DNA of 19,244 nucleotides from 9FT-COMBO-53-11 sp040900215 (GCA_040900215.1 JBBDZL010000016.1:1-19244), one strand, 5' to 3'. Numbered from the stretch's first letter, positions 1 through 6,169 are shown. Notes: generated from the sequence alone by a model not told the origin. Numbers and translations: made by a program.

Positions 1-439
1 GGAGAATTGCCAGCCCGCCGGCCACTCCCAATAGCGAAATCAGCGCCGTACTGCAGGCCGAGCAGGAAACCGCGAAGGCTCCGCCGGCCGTCCCCAGCAG
101 AGAAGCAAAACCGGCCCGGCCGACAAAAACTTTCGTCCGCCGAATCCGTAAAACCGTCAGCGCGAGATTGACTCCTCCCAAAGCCGCTATCGCCCCGACC
201 GCGATTACGTCGATCGATCCGATACTCCGATAAACCGTTGAAACCTGATTGGAGAAGACCTTCCAGAGGAAAGCGGGGGCGGTGCTGATCGCGGCCGCCG
301 AACGGTAAAGCGCCAGGTCGTTGATCCAAAAATAAACCGCGAAGAGAAGCGAAGCCAAAACTAGAGCCAAGGCCAGATAAAAAGGGTTTCGGACAAGAAG
401 CTTAAGGACCGCGAAAATCTTACTCCGCCAGAAGAGCAT
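1..439 (-). CDS. Membrane protein with a CSAC motif, C-terminal part off the edge
   Basis: This is a partial reading frame of 146 residues that runs off the left edge. It opens with ATG at 439 and overlaps the end of the DsbA-like gene by 20 bases, so the two are probably co-transcribed and translationally linked; no Shine-Dalgarno site is visible. I see three hydrophobic segments: about residues 15-38, 75-90, and one from about 107 to the edge that contains Ser-Cys-Ser-Ala-Cys at about residues 127-131. A Cys-x-x-Cys inside a membrane helix next to a thiol oxidoreductase suggests a redox partner that exchanges electrons with it, but this is inference. From memory, archaea and CPR bacteria have membrane proteins with a comparable glycine-rich Cys-x-x-Cys helix of unknown function. 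I do not recognise a named family. Confidence 0.75.
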   Translation of the reverse strand, partial: MLFWRSKIFAVLKLLVRNPFYLALALVLASLLFAVYFWINDLALYRSAAAISTAPAFLWKVFSNQVSTVYRSIGSIDVIAVGAIAALGGVNLALTVLRIRRTKVFVGRAGFASLLGTAGGAFAVSCSACSTALISLLGVAGGLAIL

Positions 440-1223
440 CGATGACTTGCTGGAAAGACTCAAACGGCTGGGCGCCGCTGATCACTTGGCCGGTGAAAGT
501 CCCGGAAGGATCGGTCCGGCCGACGATGAAAGTTGGCGTCCCAATACCCTGGGCGAAATCTGCCGGATAGTTGGCGGTGAGTTCGTTGACCGCCGCCAGA
601 TCGCCCTCGACCTCGGCCTTGAACTTCTCCGAGGAAAGGCAAGAGTTGAAGTCCGAAACATTCAGCCCCAGCTTAGTAGCAGCCGCCGCATAATCCGCCT
701 CCTTCATCCCTGTCCCGTTGCTGACCGTGCGGGCGAAGATCTCGTCGTGGTAGAGGAAGTACTTCCCGTCTCCGCCCTGGTCGCGGGCGCAGTTGGCGGC
801 CAGCGCTTCCTTGGTGGCCGCCGGATTATGGAAAGGTAAAGGCAGGTCCCGCAGGACAAACCGCACCTTGCCGGTATCAATGTAATCGCTCTTGATTTTA
901 GGGAAAGTTTCCTCAAAGAAGCTCTTGCAGAATGGACACTCAAAATCGACGAACTCCACGATAGTAACTGGAGCGTTCGGATCGCCGATAACCGGATCGT
1001 CATCCACCGAAACTTCCACCTCACCGGTGGGCTGGCCAATGTCGGCTCCGGAAGGAACCTGGTCCCCCCCGCCCAATCCTCCCGTCAAGACTATCGCCAG
1101 GGCGACCGACATGCCGCCGCCTAAGATCGCAAGCGGAACCAGCAGAAACTGGTACCGCTCCAAGTTCTTTAAGTTAAGAAATTTCTTTATTTTGAGATTC
1201 TTTATCTTAAAGCGCTTCACCAT
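420..1223 (-). CDS. Membrane-anchored DsbA-like thiol:disulfide oxidoreductase
   Basis: The 267-residue protein has a basic N-terminus (1-24), one membrane segment (about 25-49), an acidic linker, and a thioredoxin-fold domain of the DsbA/BdbD type. The active site Cys-Pro-Phe-Cys is at residues 96-99 and the conserved cis-proline is in Gly-Thr-Pro-Thr-Phe near residue 230. A second cysteine pair (145 and 195) is typical of this subfamily. It should act outside the membrane, oxidising or isomerising disulfides in exported proteins. The open frame continues upstream to 1643, but that part is antisense to other genes; ATG at 1223 fits the anchor and sits six bases after a TATACT box, so the mRNA may be leaderless. 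Neighbours are a Cys-x-x-Cys membrane protein and a cupredoxin, which fits an envelope redox role. Confidence 0.9.
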   Translation of the reverse strand: MVKRFKIKNLKIKKFLNLKNLERYQFLLVPLAILGGGMSVALAIVLTGGLGGGDQVPSGADIGQPTGEVEVSVDDDPVIGDPNAPVTIVEFVDFECPFCKSFFEETFPKIKSDYIDTGKVRFVLRDLPLPFHNPAATKEALAANCARDQGGDGKYFLYHDEIFARTVSNGTGMKEADYAAAATKLGLNVSDFNSCLSSEKFKAEVEGDLAAVNELTANYPADFAQGIGTPTFIVGRTDPSGTFTGQVISGAQPFESFQQVIDALLAE

Positions 1224-1229
1224 CGCACC

Positions 1230-1238
1230 AGTATAGCA
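1230..1238 (-). promoter_or_regulatory. Extended -10 promoter of the DsbA-like gene
   Basis: Read on the minus strand this is TGC-TATACT, followed by only six bases before the ATG at 1223. A weak -35-like TTGTTT lies at 1252-1257, 16 bases away. Transcription would start at or next to the start codon, and no Shine-Dalgarno site is present. Confidence 0.6.
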
Positions 1239-1240
1239 AA

Positions 1241-1528
1241 CTACCGCAGATAAACAAACCAAATAAAAGCCCCGCAAGCCAGGATCCAAAGAACGAGGAA
1301 AAGCCAATCCAGCCAAGGCCGCCAGAGTTTGTAGCGCAGCGTGGTGGAGCGCACCCCCAGGATTGCGTGGGTGAAGAAAGTCAAAATCAACACTGGAAAA
1401 AGAAGGGGGATGCTCGGCAGATTGGAGACGAATAGGGGCAGAATCATTCCGTAGCCAAAAGTCAGGAGCAGCAGCCAACCGGTGGCATACTGAATCCCGC
1501 TTAAGGTCTTTTCCTTCCGAGGGTTCAT
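1241..1528 (-). CDS. Small three-helix membrane protein of unknown function
   Basis: This encodes 95 residues with three hydrophobic helices, at about residues 14-34, 38-58 and 72-93. I do not recognise the family. The ATG at 1528 overlaps the stop codon of the upstream cupredoxin gene (TGATG), so translation is probably coupled; a GTG three bases earlier would add one residue. Its stop lies 17 bases before the start of the DsbA-like gene, and the DsbA promoter sits in that short gap. Position between a cupredoxin and a thiol oxidoreductase suggests a role in the same envelope redox or copper function, but the protein itself has no cysteine pair or metal motif beyond one Cys in the last helix. 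Confidence 0.75.
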   Translation of the reverse strand: MNPRKEKTLSGIQYATGWLLLLTFGYGMILPLFVSNLPSIPLLFPVLILTFFTHAILGVRSTTLRYKLWRPWLDWLFLVLWILACGAFIWFVYLR

Positions 1529-2013
1529 CACTCCACCACCAGCGTCCCCCGCATTCCCAGATCCTCGTGACCGGCGACCGAGCAGATGAATTCGAAGCTC
1601 CCCGGCTGAGAAGGGGCGGTGAACTCAAGCGTCTGGGAATCACCCGGTCCCAGCAGGGAGGTGGAAATACCCAGATCGGAAATAATCAGGTCATGGGCCA
1701 CCGAAGCAGCGTTGGTAAAGGTCAGCCGAATCTTCCCGCCGGCCGGAACGGTGATGGTGGAAGGGGTAAACTTGTAGGAGTCCCCGGTAACCGCCACCTC
1801 CGTCACCTCTTCTCCCGCTCCTTCTTCGCCTTCCTCCGCCCCGGGCTCCCCGGCCGGGACTTCTTCCCCAGCTTCGTCCTCCGGCCCCGGCGCCGGCGTG
1901 CCGGAAGTATCGCCGGCATTTTTCTCAGGAAGAATGTCGGTCACATACCACCAAACTGCGAAAGCTGCTAGCGATAACAAAACAACAATTAAGATTGGAA
2001 GGAATTTTTTCAT
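1528..2013 (-). CDS. Membrane-anchored cupredoxin (plastocyanin-like blue copper protein)
   Basis: The 161-residue protein has an N-terminal membrane segment (about 5-24), a long Pro/Gly/Glu linker (about 30-72) and a C-terminal cupredoxin domain (about 73-161). All four expected type 1 copper ligands are visible: His107, Cys144, His149 and Met154, with the usual Cys-x4-His-x4-Met spacing. It should bind copper outside the membrane and carry single electrons. The acidic linker probably lets the domain reach a partner. The gene starts 11 bases after the stop of the dehydrogenase and has no Shine-Dalgarno site, so it is likely part of that transcript. No terminal oxidase or cytochrome is visible in the window, so the electron donor and acceptor are unknown. 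Confidence 0.9.
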   Translation of the reverse strand: MKKFLPILIVVLLSLAAFAVWWYVTDILPEKNAGDTSGTPAPGPEDEAGEEVPAGEPGAEEGEEGAGEEVTEVAVTGDSYKFTPSTITVPAGGKIRLTFTNAASVAHDLIISDLGISTSLLGPGDSQTLEFTAPSQPGSFEFICSVAGHEDLGMRGTLVVE

Positions 2014-2024
2014 GCTGTTGCTAA

Positions 2025-2987
2025 TTACTTGTTAACCAAATTCACCGGCGGCTTGCCCGCTAAAACGTCCAAAACCGCTTGCGCTGCTAGGACCGCCATT
2101 GCGCCCCGCGCTTCTTCCGTGGCGGAAGCGGTGTGGGGAGTAAGAACGGTGTTGGGGAGTTCTGCCAACCCTGGGGAGAGGTTCGGCTCGCTTTCATAAA
2201 CATCCAGCGCCGCTCCTTTAATGGTTCCCGCTTTCAGGGCTTCCACCAGCGCGGCTTCGTCCACAATCGGCCCGCGGGAGGTGTTAATGAGGTAAGCCGT
2301 TGGCTTCATCAAAATTAGCTTTTCGGTGTTGATGAGATGGTGGGTGGTCGGAAGCAAAGGAACGTGGATCGAAACGAAATCGGATTCCTTCAGCAAGTCG
2401 TCGAGATTGGCTTTGTAAACAGCGTTATATTCTTTCTCAAACTCGGCGTCCTGCTTGGGATCGTGGTAGAGGACCTTCATTCCCATCCCCTTGTTCGCCA
2501 TCTCGGCGACCCGCGAGCCGATCCGCCCCAACCCAACCACGCCCAGCGTCTTGCCTTGCAGCTCGGTCCCCAAAAGCAGCTCCGGCTCCCAACCCTTGTA
2601 CTGGCCGGTGCGGGTGAACTGGTCCGATTCGGGAATCCGGCGGGCGATTGAAAGAAGGAGGGCGAAGGTGTGCTCCGCGACTGCTTCGGTTAAGACTCCG
2701 GGGGTATTGCTGACGTAGATCTTGCGCTGGGTCGCCGCCGGGACATCAATGTTGTCATAGCCGACGGCGTAGTTGGAGATCAGTTTGAGTTGGGAACCGG
2801 CGGTGTCCATCACTTCCCCGTCAATCTTGTCGGTCAGGAGGGAAAGGATCGCCTCGACGCCCTTGGCCCTTTCCAAAAGAATTTTGCGGGGAATGACTCG
2901 ATCCTCTTCCCAAACGGAAAAGTCCACGCCTTGGAGGAGATCCAATCCGACCTGGGGGATTTTGCGGGTGACGAAAACTTTCGGCAT
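2025..2987 (-). CDS. D-isomer-specific 2-hydroxyacid dehydrogenase
   Basis: The 320-residue protein is full length for the family (glyoxylate/hydroxypyruvate reductase, D-glycerate or D-lactate dehydrogenase group). It has the NAD(P)-binding Gly-Leu-Gly-Arg-Ile-Gly motif at 152-157, the catalytic Arg238 in the Asn-Thr-Ser-Arg-Gly-Pro motif, the conserved acidic stretch Asp-Val-Tyr-Glu at 262-265, and the catalytic His285 in Thr-Pro-His. It reduces a 2-keto acid to the D-hydroxy acid, or the reverse, in the cytoplasm; the exact substrate cannot be read. ATG at 2987 was chosen because the domain begins there; the frame stays open to 3053 but that part is hydrophobic nonsense over a promoter. 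A degenerate copy of the TrpR-like operator lies about 75 bases upstream, so the neighbouring repressor probably controls it. Confidence 0.92.
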   Translation of the reverse strand: MPKVFVTRKIPQVGLDLLQGVDFSVWEEDRVIPRKILLERAKGVEAILSLLTDKIDGEVMDTAGSQLKLISNYAVGYDNIDVPAATQRKIYVSNTPGVLTEAVAEHTFALLLSIARRIPESDQFTRTGQYKGWEPELLLGTELQGKTLGVVGLGRIGSRVAEMANKGMGMKVLYHDPKQDAEFEKEYNAVYKANLDDLLKESDFVSIHVPLLPTTHHLINTEKLILMKPTAYLINTSRGPIVDEAALVEALKAGTIKGAALDVYESEPNLSPGLAELPNTVLTPHTASATEEARGAMAVLAAQAVLDVLAGKPPVNLVNK

Positions 2988-2994
2988 CAAAAGA

Positions 2995-3003
2995 ACGATA
3001 ACA
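2995..3003 (-). promoter_or_regulatory. Extended -10 promoter of the dehydrogenase gene
   Basis: Minus strand reads TGT-TATCGT, then seven bases to the ATG at 2987. No Shine-Dalgarno site follows. Spacing matches the other leaderless-type promoters in the window; the box itself is degenerate. Confidence 0.45.
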
Positions 3004-3060
3004 AAATACGACAAAGATAAACAAAAGATAAACAGAGGATGGTAACCAATCACTCCAAGT

Positions 3061-3082
3061 TACGATTTTCCAGAAAACTGTA
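3061..3082. promoter_or_regulatory. Degenerate operator copy upstream of the dehydrogenase
   Basis: This is an imperfect palindrome with 10-base arms around a central CA, with two mismatched pairs. It shares a run of 15 identical bases (TTTTCCAGAAAACTG) with the perfect palindrome at 3547-3572. It lies 74 bases upstream of the dehydrogenase start and just downstream of the repressor stop. Confidence 0.65.
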
Positions 3083-3105
3083 ATTTGGTAAAAAAAAACT
3101 AAGAA

Positions 3106-3516
3106 CTAGCGAGCAACATCTTTGCGGGTAAATCCGGTGTAAACAGACTTCTTAAAGACCATCTTGGGACCCCCGACCTTGCGGTACATCTTATCTTTCG
3201 CTTCACCCTCTACCTTCTCCTCCCGCTTGCCGATCAGTTCGAAACACCGCGGGTGTTGATCCATATTCTTCTGGACCCAGGAGATGGTACTGTTGCCGAT
3301 TTTTAATTCTTCGGCAATCTCATCAACCAATTTTCCTTGGGAAATAAGCTGGGCGATTTTAATTCGGCGCCCGACCCGCAGCCGCTCGTCGGAGGTCAGG
3401 ATTCCCTTGATGATCTCCTCGACGTCGTGCCCGTCTTTGGCCGCAAGAAAAGCGGCGCGAAGTTTATTGAGAGCGTCAAAAACATTCTCCTTTGAGAGAA
3501 ACTGGTAGCGCCTCAT
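3106..3516 (-). CDS. TrpR/YerC-family transcriptional repressor
   Basis: The 136-residue protein carries a helix-turn-helix region of the Trp-repressor superfamily: a Leu-Thr-Ser-Asp-Glu-Arg segment (the usual 'lt.sEr' start), an Arg-Arg-x-Lys-Ile-Ala-Gln-Leu helix, then Val-Asp-Glu-Ile-Ala-Glu-Glu-Leu and an Asn-Ser-Thr-Ile-Ser recognition helix. A basic tail follows residue about 100, which is longer than in YerC. The ATG at 3516 was chosen because the domain starts there and a TACAAT box ends eight bases before it; the frame runs open to 3600 only across the operator. A perfect palindrome overlaps the -35 position, so it very likely represses itself, and the second site suggests control of the dehydrogenase. 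Whether it binds tryptophan or another ligand is unknown. Confidence 0.85.
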   Translation of the reverse strand: MRRYQFLSKENVFDALNKLRAAFLAAKDGHDVEEIIKGILTSDERLRVGRRIKIAQLISQGKLVDEIAEELKIGNSTISWVQKNMDQHPRCFELIGKREEKVEGEAKDKMYRKVGGPKMVFKKSVYTGFTRKDVAR

Positions 3517-3524
3517 TTGCGCCA

Positions 3525-3530
3525 ATTGTA
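3525..3530 (-). promoter_or_regulatory. -10 box of the TrpR-like repressor gene
   Basis: TACAAT on the minus strand ends eight bases before the ATG at 3516. The position expected for -35 (3548-3553) falls inside the palindrome at 3547-3572, so a bound repressor would block RNA polymerase. Confidence 0.6.
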
Positions 3531-3546
3531 CACCCTGCCTGTCAAA

Positions 3547-3572
3547 TTTCCAGTTTTCCAGAAAACTGGAAA
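3547..3572. promoter_or_regulatory. Perfect palindromic operator of the TrpR-like repressor
   Basis: The left arm TTTCCAGTTTTC is the exact reverse complement of the right arm GAAAACTGGAAA, with a central CA (12-base arms, two-base spacer). It covers the -35 region of the repressor gene. Trp-repressor-family proteins bind such palindromes as dimers; the assignment to this protein is inference from position and the second copy. Confidence 0.8.
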
Positions 3573-3623
3573 ACGGGAGAAAATTTGAAGATATTTTCAA
3601 GCGTAATTTATTGTCTTATAGTC

Positions 3624-3652
3624 TTGACTTTTCGGGAGTGGCGGGGTATAAT
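3624..3652 (+). promoter_or_regulatory. Sigma-70-type promoter for the 3718 gene
   Basis: TTGACT at 3624-3629 and TATAAT at 3647-3652 are separated by exactly 17 bases. The predicted start near 3659 gives a leader of about 58 bases, which contains GGAGG at 3707-3711. Confidence 0.85.
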
Positions 3653-3717
3653 TAAGCATAAAGTCAACTCCGCCACCGGCGGGTCGCTGAACGTCCTAGC
3701 GTGGTTGGAGGATTAAG

Positions 3718-3939
3718 ATGTCCAGCTTCCAAACGTTCATGGCCGCGCTCGATTTCAAGTCGGTTGTGCTTGGACTGTTGGCACTCCCCGTCGGCACCTA
3801 CTCGCTGGAGTACGCCTACGGAGAGATCCGCGACGACGGTTTCAGACTGGAACACATCGCGTTTGTGTTCATCGGCCTGCTGCTCCTCGCCGTCGGAATT
3901 CTCTGCATCGTCGGTCCTGTCCTGTACGCGCTGAGCTAA
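3718..3939 (+). CDS. Small two-helix membrane protein of unknown function
   Basis: The 73-residue product has two hydrophobic helices (about 14-32 and 46-70) joined by an acidic/basic loop. It has no recognisable motif. It is a complete expression unit: consensus promoter at 3624-3652, GGAGG six bases before the ATG, and a strong terminator at 3960. The start is firm because the Shine-Dalgarno spacing is ideal; another ATG-initiated frame at 3701 on the same strand lacks such a site. The gene points away from the repressor gene and does not overlap any other, so its role cannot be inferred from context. Confidence 0.8.
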   Translation: MSSFQTFMAALDFKSVVLGLLALPVGTYSLEYAYGEIRDDGFRLEHIAFVFIGLLLLAVGILCIVGPVLYALS

Positions 3940-3959
3940 GCACCGGTTCGAGAACCAAG

Positions 3960-3994
3960 GCTCGTCAATCCTCATTGACGAGCTTTTTCTTTTT
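3960..3994 (+). terminator. Rho-independent terminator after the 3718 gene
   Basis: A perfect 10-base stem (3960-3969 with 3974-3983), a CCTC loop and a T-rich run follow the stop at 3939. Confidence 0.9.
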
Positions 3995-4032
3995 CCAAGA
4001 AAAACTAGGCTCGCGGAGCGAGTCGTACTTTG

Positions 4033-4073
4033 CCAAAAGAAAAAGGGCCGAATTCGGTTAGGAATTCGACCCT
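4033..4073 (-). terminator. Rho-independent terminator after the 4114-4422 gene
   Basis: A 12-base stem (4044-4055 with 4062-4073, one T-G pair), a six-base loop and, on the minus strand, TTTTTCTTTT. It lies 40 bases past the stop at 4114. Confidence 0.88.
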
Positions 4074-4113
4074 ATCGCCGACGACGTCACTTCTGCAGGA
4101 CGGGGGCGGCGAA

Positions 4114-4422
4114 CTACTCTTGCGCTTCCTTGGCTTCCATCCGTTGCCGCCTCCGCTCCCAAAGGTGGTAGAGCAGGAACACGATGGCAAAAGCGGGCAC
4201 CATCGCTATGAAGACTATCGGCAGCAGGAACCCAATCTCGAGAAGCGCCCGATCCGACGCCGGTTGAACGGCGGCGACGTAGTGCTCGAACCCGAGAAAG
4301 ATCAGGACCAGGAAGGGAAGGCCGATCGCCAGAAGCAACATCATGAGACCCTCGTGACCGTACTTCTTCTGGAGATAATCGTCCAGGTACATCCTCTTCT
4401 CAGCCTCTGTAACCTTGAACAT
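4114..4422 (-). CDS. Small two-helix membrane protein with a charged tail
   Basis: The 102-residue protein has a charged N-terminal stretch (1-25, rich in Lys, Glu and Asp), two hydrophobic helices (about 26-44 and 60-84) and a basic/acidic C-terminal tail with several Arg and Glu. I do not recognise the family. ATG at 4422 is preceded by GGAGG (4428-4432) with six bases between; the longer frame to 4485 would cover the promoter and is rejected. It has its own promoter (4457-4485) and terminator (4033-4073), so it is a stand-alone unit, divergent from the 4548 gene. Confidence 0.78.
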   Translation of the reverse strand: MFKVTEAEKRMYLDDYLQKKYGHEGLMMLLLAIGLPFLVLIFLGFEHYVAAVQPASDRALLEIGFLLPIVFIAMVPAFAIVFLLYHLWERRRQRMEAKEAQE

Positions 4423-4456
4423 CTCAGCCTCCTTTTGTAGGCGTTGGAATACTCTA

Positions 4457-4485
4457 ATTATACCCTGTCCAATCCCTAAAATCAA
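4457..4485 (-). promoter_or_regulatory. Sigma-70-type promoter for the 4114-4422 gene
   Basis: On the minus strand TTGATT (4480-4485) and a perfect TATAAT (4457-4462) are 17 bases apart. Transcription would start near 4450. Confidence 0.85.
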
Positions 4486-4504
4486 GTGCTATAGGACTTT
4501 GTAG

Positions 4505-4510
4505 TATAAT
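4505..4510 (+). promoter_or_regulatory. -10 box for the 4548-5248 operon
   Basis: A perfect TATAAT lies 37 bases before the ATG at 4548. No good -35 is visible at 17 bases; that position overlaps the -35 of the divergent promoter, so the two may compete or share a regulator. Confidence 0.65.
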
Positions 4511-4547
4511 AGGAGGCAAATCCGCTCAAGGAAAGGGAGGAGCACCG

Positions 4548-4769
4548 ATGTTGGTCCTGACGTCCGCTGAGCTAGCGGCCACCCTGGTGAACTGCAAGCG
4601 AGGAAGACACGCCAACCTGATCACGCTCCAGGGCATTCACTCGATTGCCGACAACGAGACCATTCAGTGGTGCCCGTTCTGCGGCTCGATCGTCACCAAA
4701 GTTCTCGAGGGATCACCGATCCCCGACCGGGAACCGCAGATCTTCGCCCAGTTGATGGAGGTGGAATGA
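4548..4769 (+). CDS. Small protein with a Cys-x-x-Cys-Gly zinc-knuckle-like motif
   Basis: The 73-residue protein has Cys16 early on and Cys-Pro-Phe-Cys-Gly at residues 42-46, a motif typical of one half of a zinc ribbon. Only one pair is present with one further single cysteine, so a full zinc site would need a partner or a dimer; this is uncertain. GGAGG at 4536-4540 fixes the ATG at 4548. The stop overlaps the next start (ATGA), so the two products are probably made together. Similar small proteins with Cys-Pro-x-Cys appear elsewhere in the window (19161), but I see no real sequence similarity between them. Confidence 0.8.
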   Translation: MLVLTSAELAATLVNCKRGRHANLITLQGIHSIADNETIQWCPFCGSIVTKVLEGSPIPDREPQIFAQLMEVE

Positions 4770-5248
4770 TGACCCTGCTAACGAGGAAGTTGATCGAGGA
4801 AGCGATTGATCTGGCCATCCCCAGCATCCGGGCCATCGCCCAGTCTTACCACTGGGGACCGCAGGGGGTCTATGTTGCAGTCACCGGCCGCGGACTTAAG
4901 GAGCCCATCGTCCGGTGCGTCGACATCACCAACGCGGAAATGCGGGAGCTGAAGCGGGACTTCCGCGCGATCGCTCTCCAGAAACTCGCTCCCGCCGCCC
5001 GCGAAGGGCGCACCAGCAACTCGCTGGTCGGCGATTTCCCCTGGCTGTTGGATTTCGGCGACAGCCTCTACGACCGGGGCGCCGTTTCCGAAGGACCCGG
5101 ACTGGCGGTGGCCGTTTCCGGCCTCTACGGCGAAGCCGACGAGGCGATCGGCTGGATCGTCTGGAACATCATCCGAATGCTCTGCCTGCTCGCCGTCAAG
5201 CGCGACCGCGATGACGGTGTGAACGTTCTCGGCGAACTCGGCGAGTAA
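4766..5248 (+). CDS. GlcG/HbpS-like small domain protein (tentative)
   Basis: The 160-residue protein starts with ATG-ATG at 4766/4769 behind GGAGG (4757-4761); the first ATG overlaps the upstream stop. The overall pattern, an N-terminal helix, a Val-Ala-Val strand near residue 35, a middle helix rich in Ala, and a C-terminal Gly-Leu-Ala-Val-Ala-Val-Ser-Gly strand followed by an acidic helix, recalls the GlcG/HbpS fold (often heme-binding). This is pattern resemblance only, so treat the family as a guess; the canonical heme residues cannot be confirmed. It is cytoplasmic by sequence, with no signal peptide. It ends in a strong terminator. Confidence 0.75.
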   Translation: MMTLLTRKLIEEAIDLAIPSIRAIAQSYHWGPQGVYVAVTGRGLKEPIVRCVDITNAEMRELKRDFRAIALQKLAPAAREGRTSNSLVGDFPWLLDFGDSLYDRGAVSEGPGLAVAVSGLYGEADEAIGWIVWNIIRMLCLLAVKRDRDDGVNVLGELGE

Positions 5249-5258
5249 CGGCTCCCCA

Positions 5259-5293
5259 AACCCAACGCTAACCCCGTTGGGTTTTCTTTTTTT
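5259..5293 (+). terminator. Rho-independent terminator after the 4766 gene
   Basis: Stem AACCCAACG with CGTTGGGTT (5259-5267 and 5275-5283), a seven-base loop and a T-rich run. Almost the same hairpin recurs at 16983-17014. Confidence 0.92.
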
Positions 5294-5341
5294 AGGGAAC
5301 GGCTGGAGGAATTTTGCGGGAAAAGAACTCGCCTTACTTTA

Positions 5342-5695
5342 TTAATAAGAGGGAATTGGGTGCGGAGGCATCAAATTCCAGACCATAATTATTGAGATGA
5401 AAGCTAAAGCTTGCAGAATCAGCGGGACAAATGGGGACTCAAAACCTTTCATCGGCTCCTGAGATATAATCTGATATCCCATCTGCTGATAGTGAGCCGC
5501 CAATCTCTTTTCGGCAATGAACGGCCAGATGAAACTAGCCAATCCGAACGTCAAAAACATGGAGAGCCAGTAGAAAACTCCGTTGCCCCAATCCTGATGC
5601 CAAAAGAACCAAATCCAGCCAAATAAGAAAACTTTCCAATTGGCGTACTTGATAGTAACCTCATTCTGGGAAGAGGGGTGCTGCAGTCTTATCAT
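5342..5695 (-). CDS. Three-helix membrane protein, DUF2628-like (tentative)
   Basis: The 117-residue protein has a polar N-terminus, then an aromatic-rich membrane segment (Trp-Lys-Val-Phe-Leu-Phe-Gly-Trp-Ile-Trp, about 20-33), a second helix (about 40-60) and a third near the C-terminus (about 90-110). The early Trp-x-x-Phe-x-x-Gly-x-x-Trp pattern followed by a helix and a basic stretch resembles DUF2628-type inner-membrane proteins; I hold this loosely. There is no Shine-Dalgarno site; ATG at 5695 lies seven bases after a TGT-TAAACT box. Only an A/T-rich stretch and short repeats flank it, and no clear terminator follows on its strand. Confidence 0.78.
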   Translation of the reverse strand: MIRLQHPSSQNEVTIKYANWKVFLFGWIWFFWHQDWGNGVFYWLSMFLTFGLASFIWPFIAEKRLAAHYQQMGYQIISQEPMKGFESPFVPLILQALAFISIIMVWNLMPPHPIPSY

Positions 5696-5702
5696 TGACC
5701 GA

Positions 5703-5711
5703 AGTTTAACA
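5703..5711 (-). promoter_or_regulatory. Extended -10 promoter of the 5342-5695 gene
   Basis: Minus strand reads TGT-TAAACT with seven bases to the ATG at 5695 and no Shine-Dalgarno site. Confidence 0.6.
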
Positions 5712-5737
5712 CTTTAAAATAATTAGCAGGATTCCTT

Positions 5738-5760
5738 AAACCGGCCGGGGGAATTTTGCG
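5738..5760. repeat. Short intergenic repeat, shortened copy
   Basis: Begins AAACCGGCCGGG and ends GGGGGAATTTTGCG. It looks like the copy at 6100-6137 with an internal stretch of about 13 bases missing. Confidence 0.6.
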
Positions 5761-5795
5761 AAAAGAAAAAGAGCCCCCTGTTAGGAAGAGGGCTC
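5761..5795 (-). terminator. Rho-independent terminator overlapping the 3' end of the 5781 gene
   Basis: On the minus strand GAGCCC (from 5790-5795) pairs with GGGCTC (from 5771-5776), followed by TTTTTCTTTT. The stop codon at 5781-5783 lies in the loop. Confidence 0.8.
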
Positions 5796-6035
5796 GCAGT
5801 AGATGTAGGAGTAACCGTAACCGAGATAGCCAAAGTTCTCTGAAACTTCGGCCGCCCAGCAAGTCAGGCCAGGATGCGGCGGGTTGACCAGATGCCAGTC
5901 CAACTCGATACCTCCATTAGGAACAGGCTGTCCAAAGGAGGTGATGGTTTCACTTTGAGGGTTGCTGGGAAGTATAAACGCTAGCGCCCCCAAAATGACC
6001 AAAATCAGAACCGCGATGGGTACGATGGTCCTCAC
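5781..6035 (-). CDS. Small membrane-anchored or secreted protein, two cysteines
   Basis: The 84-residue product begins with GTG at 6035, chosen because GGAGG (6041-6045) lies five bases upstream; the ATG at 6089 falls inside the -35 box and is rejected. A single hydrophobic segment (about residues 4-22) is followed by a polar domain rich in Gly, Pro and Tyr, with Cys at about 60 and 80 that could form a disulfide outside the cell. No known family recognised. It has its own promoter and a terminator that overlaps the last codons, so it is an isolated cassette. If exported, the DsbA-like protein of this window could act on it, but that is speculation. Confidence 0.75.
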   Translation of the reverse strand: MRTIVPIAVLILVILGALAFILPSNPQSETITSFGQPVPNGGIELDWHLVNPPHPGLTCWAAEVSENFGYLGYGYSYIYCEPSS

Positions 6036-6061
6036 GTACTCCTCCTTTCCTAGTTGCTGTA

Positions 6062-6089
6062 AGTCTAACACCGAGCAGATTGGAGTCAA
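6062..6089 (-). promoter_or_regulatory. Promoter of the 5781-6035 gene
   Basis: On the minus strand TTGACT (6084-6089), a 16-base spacer and TAGACT (6062-6067) preceded by TGT, an extended -10. Confidence 0.7.
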
Positions 6090-6111
6090 GAAAGGTCAGA
6101 AACCGGCCGGG

Positions 6112-6137
6112 CTCGCCAAGGCGGGGGAATTTTGCGG
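6112..6137. repeat. 26-base intergenic repeat, copy 1
   Basis: Identical base for base to 6488-6513. It contains a short GCC-AA-GGC inverted motif and ends in GGGGGAATTTTGCGG. It lies between two divergent promoters. Confidence 0.8.
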
Positions 6138-6140
6138 AAG

Positions 6141-6169
6141 TTTACAGTCCTATAGTTACCTGGTATAAT
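6141..6169 (+). promoter_or_regulatory. Sigma-70-type promoter for the 6214 gene
   Basis: TTTACA (6141-6146), a 17-base spacer and TATAAT (6164-6169) with an extended TGG before it. The leader is about 38 bases and carries GGAGG at 6202-6206. Confidence 0.88.

Noticed and set aside
1224..1643. N-terminal extension of the DsbA-like frame to 1643
   Set aside because: It is antisense-like overlap with the three-helix and cupredoxin genes and lacks a start signal; the true start at 1223 fits the anchor and promoter.
3525..3544. TTGACA next to TACAAT as a classic promoter of the repressor gene
   Set aside because: The two boxes are only nine bases apart, too close to act together; the -35 more likely falls in the palindrome.
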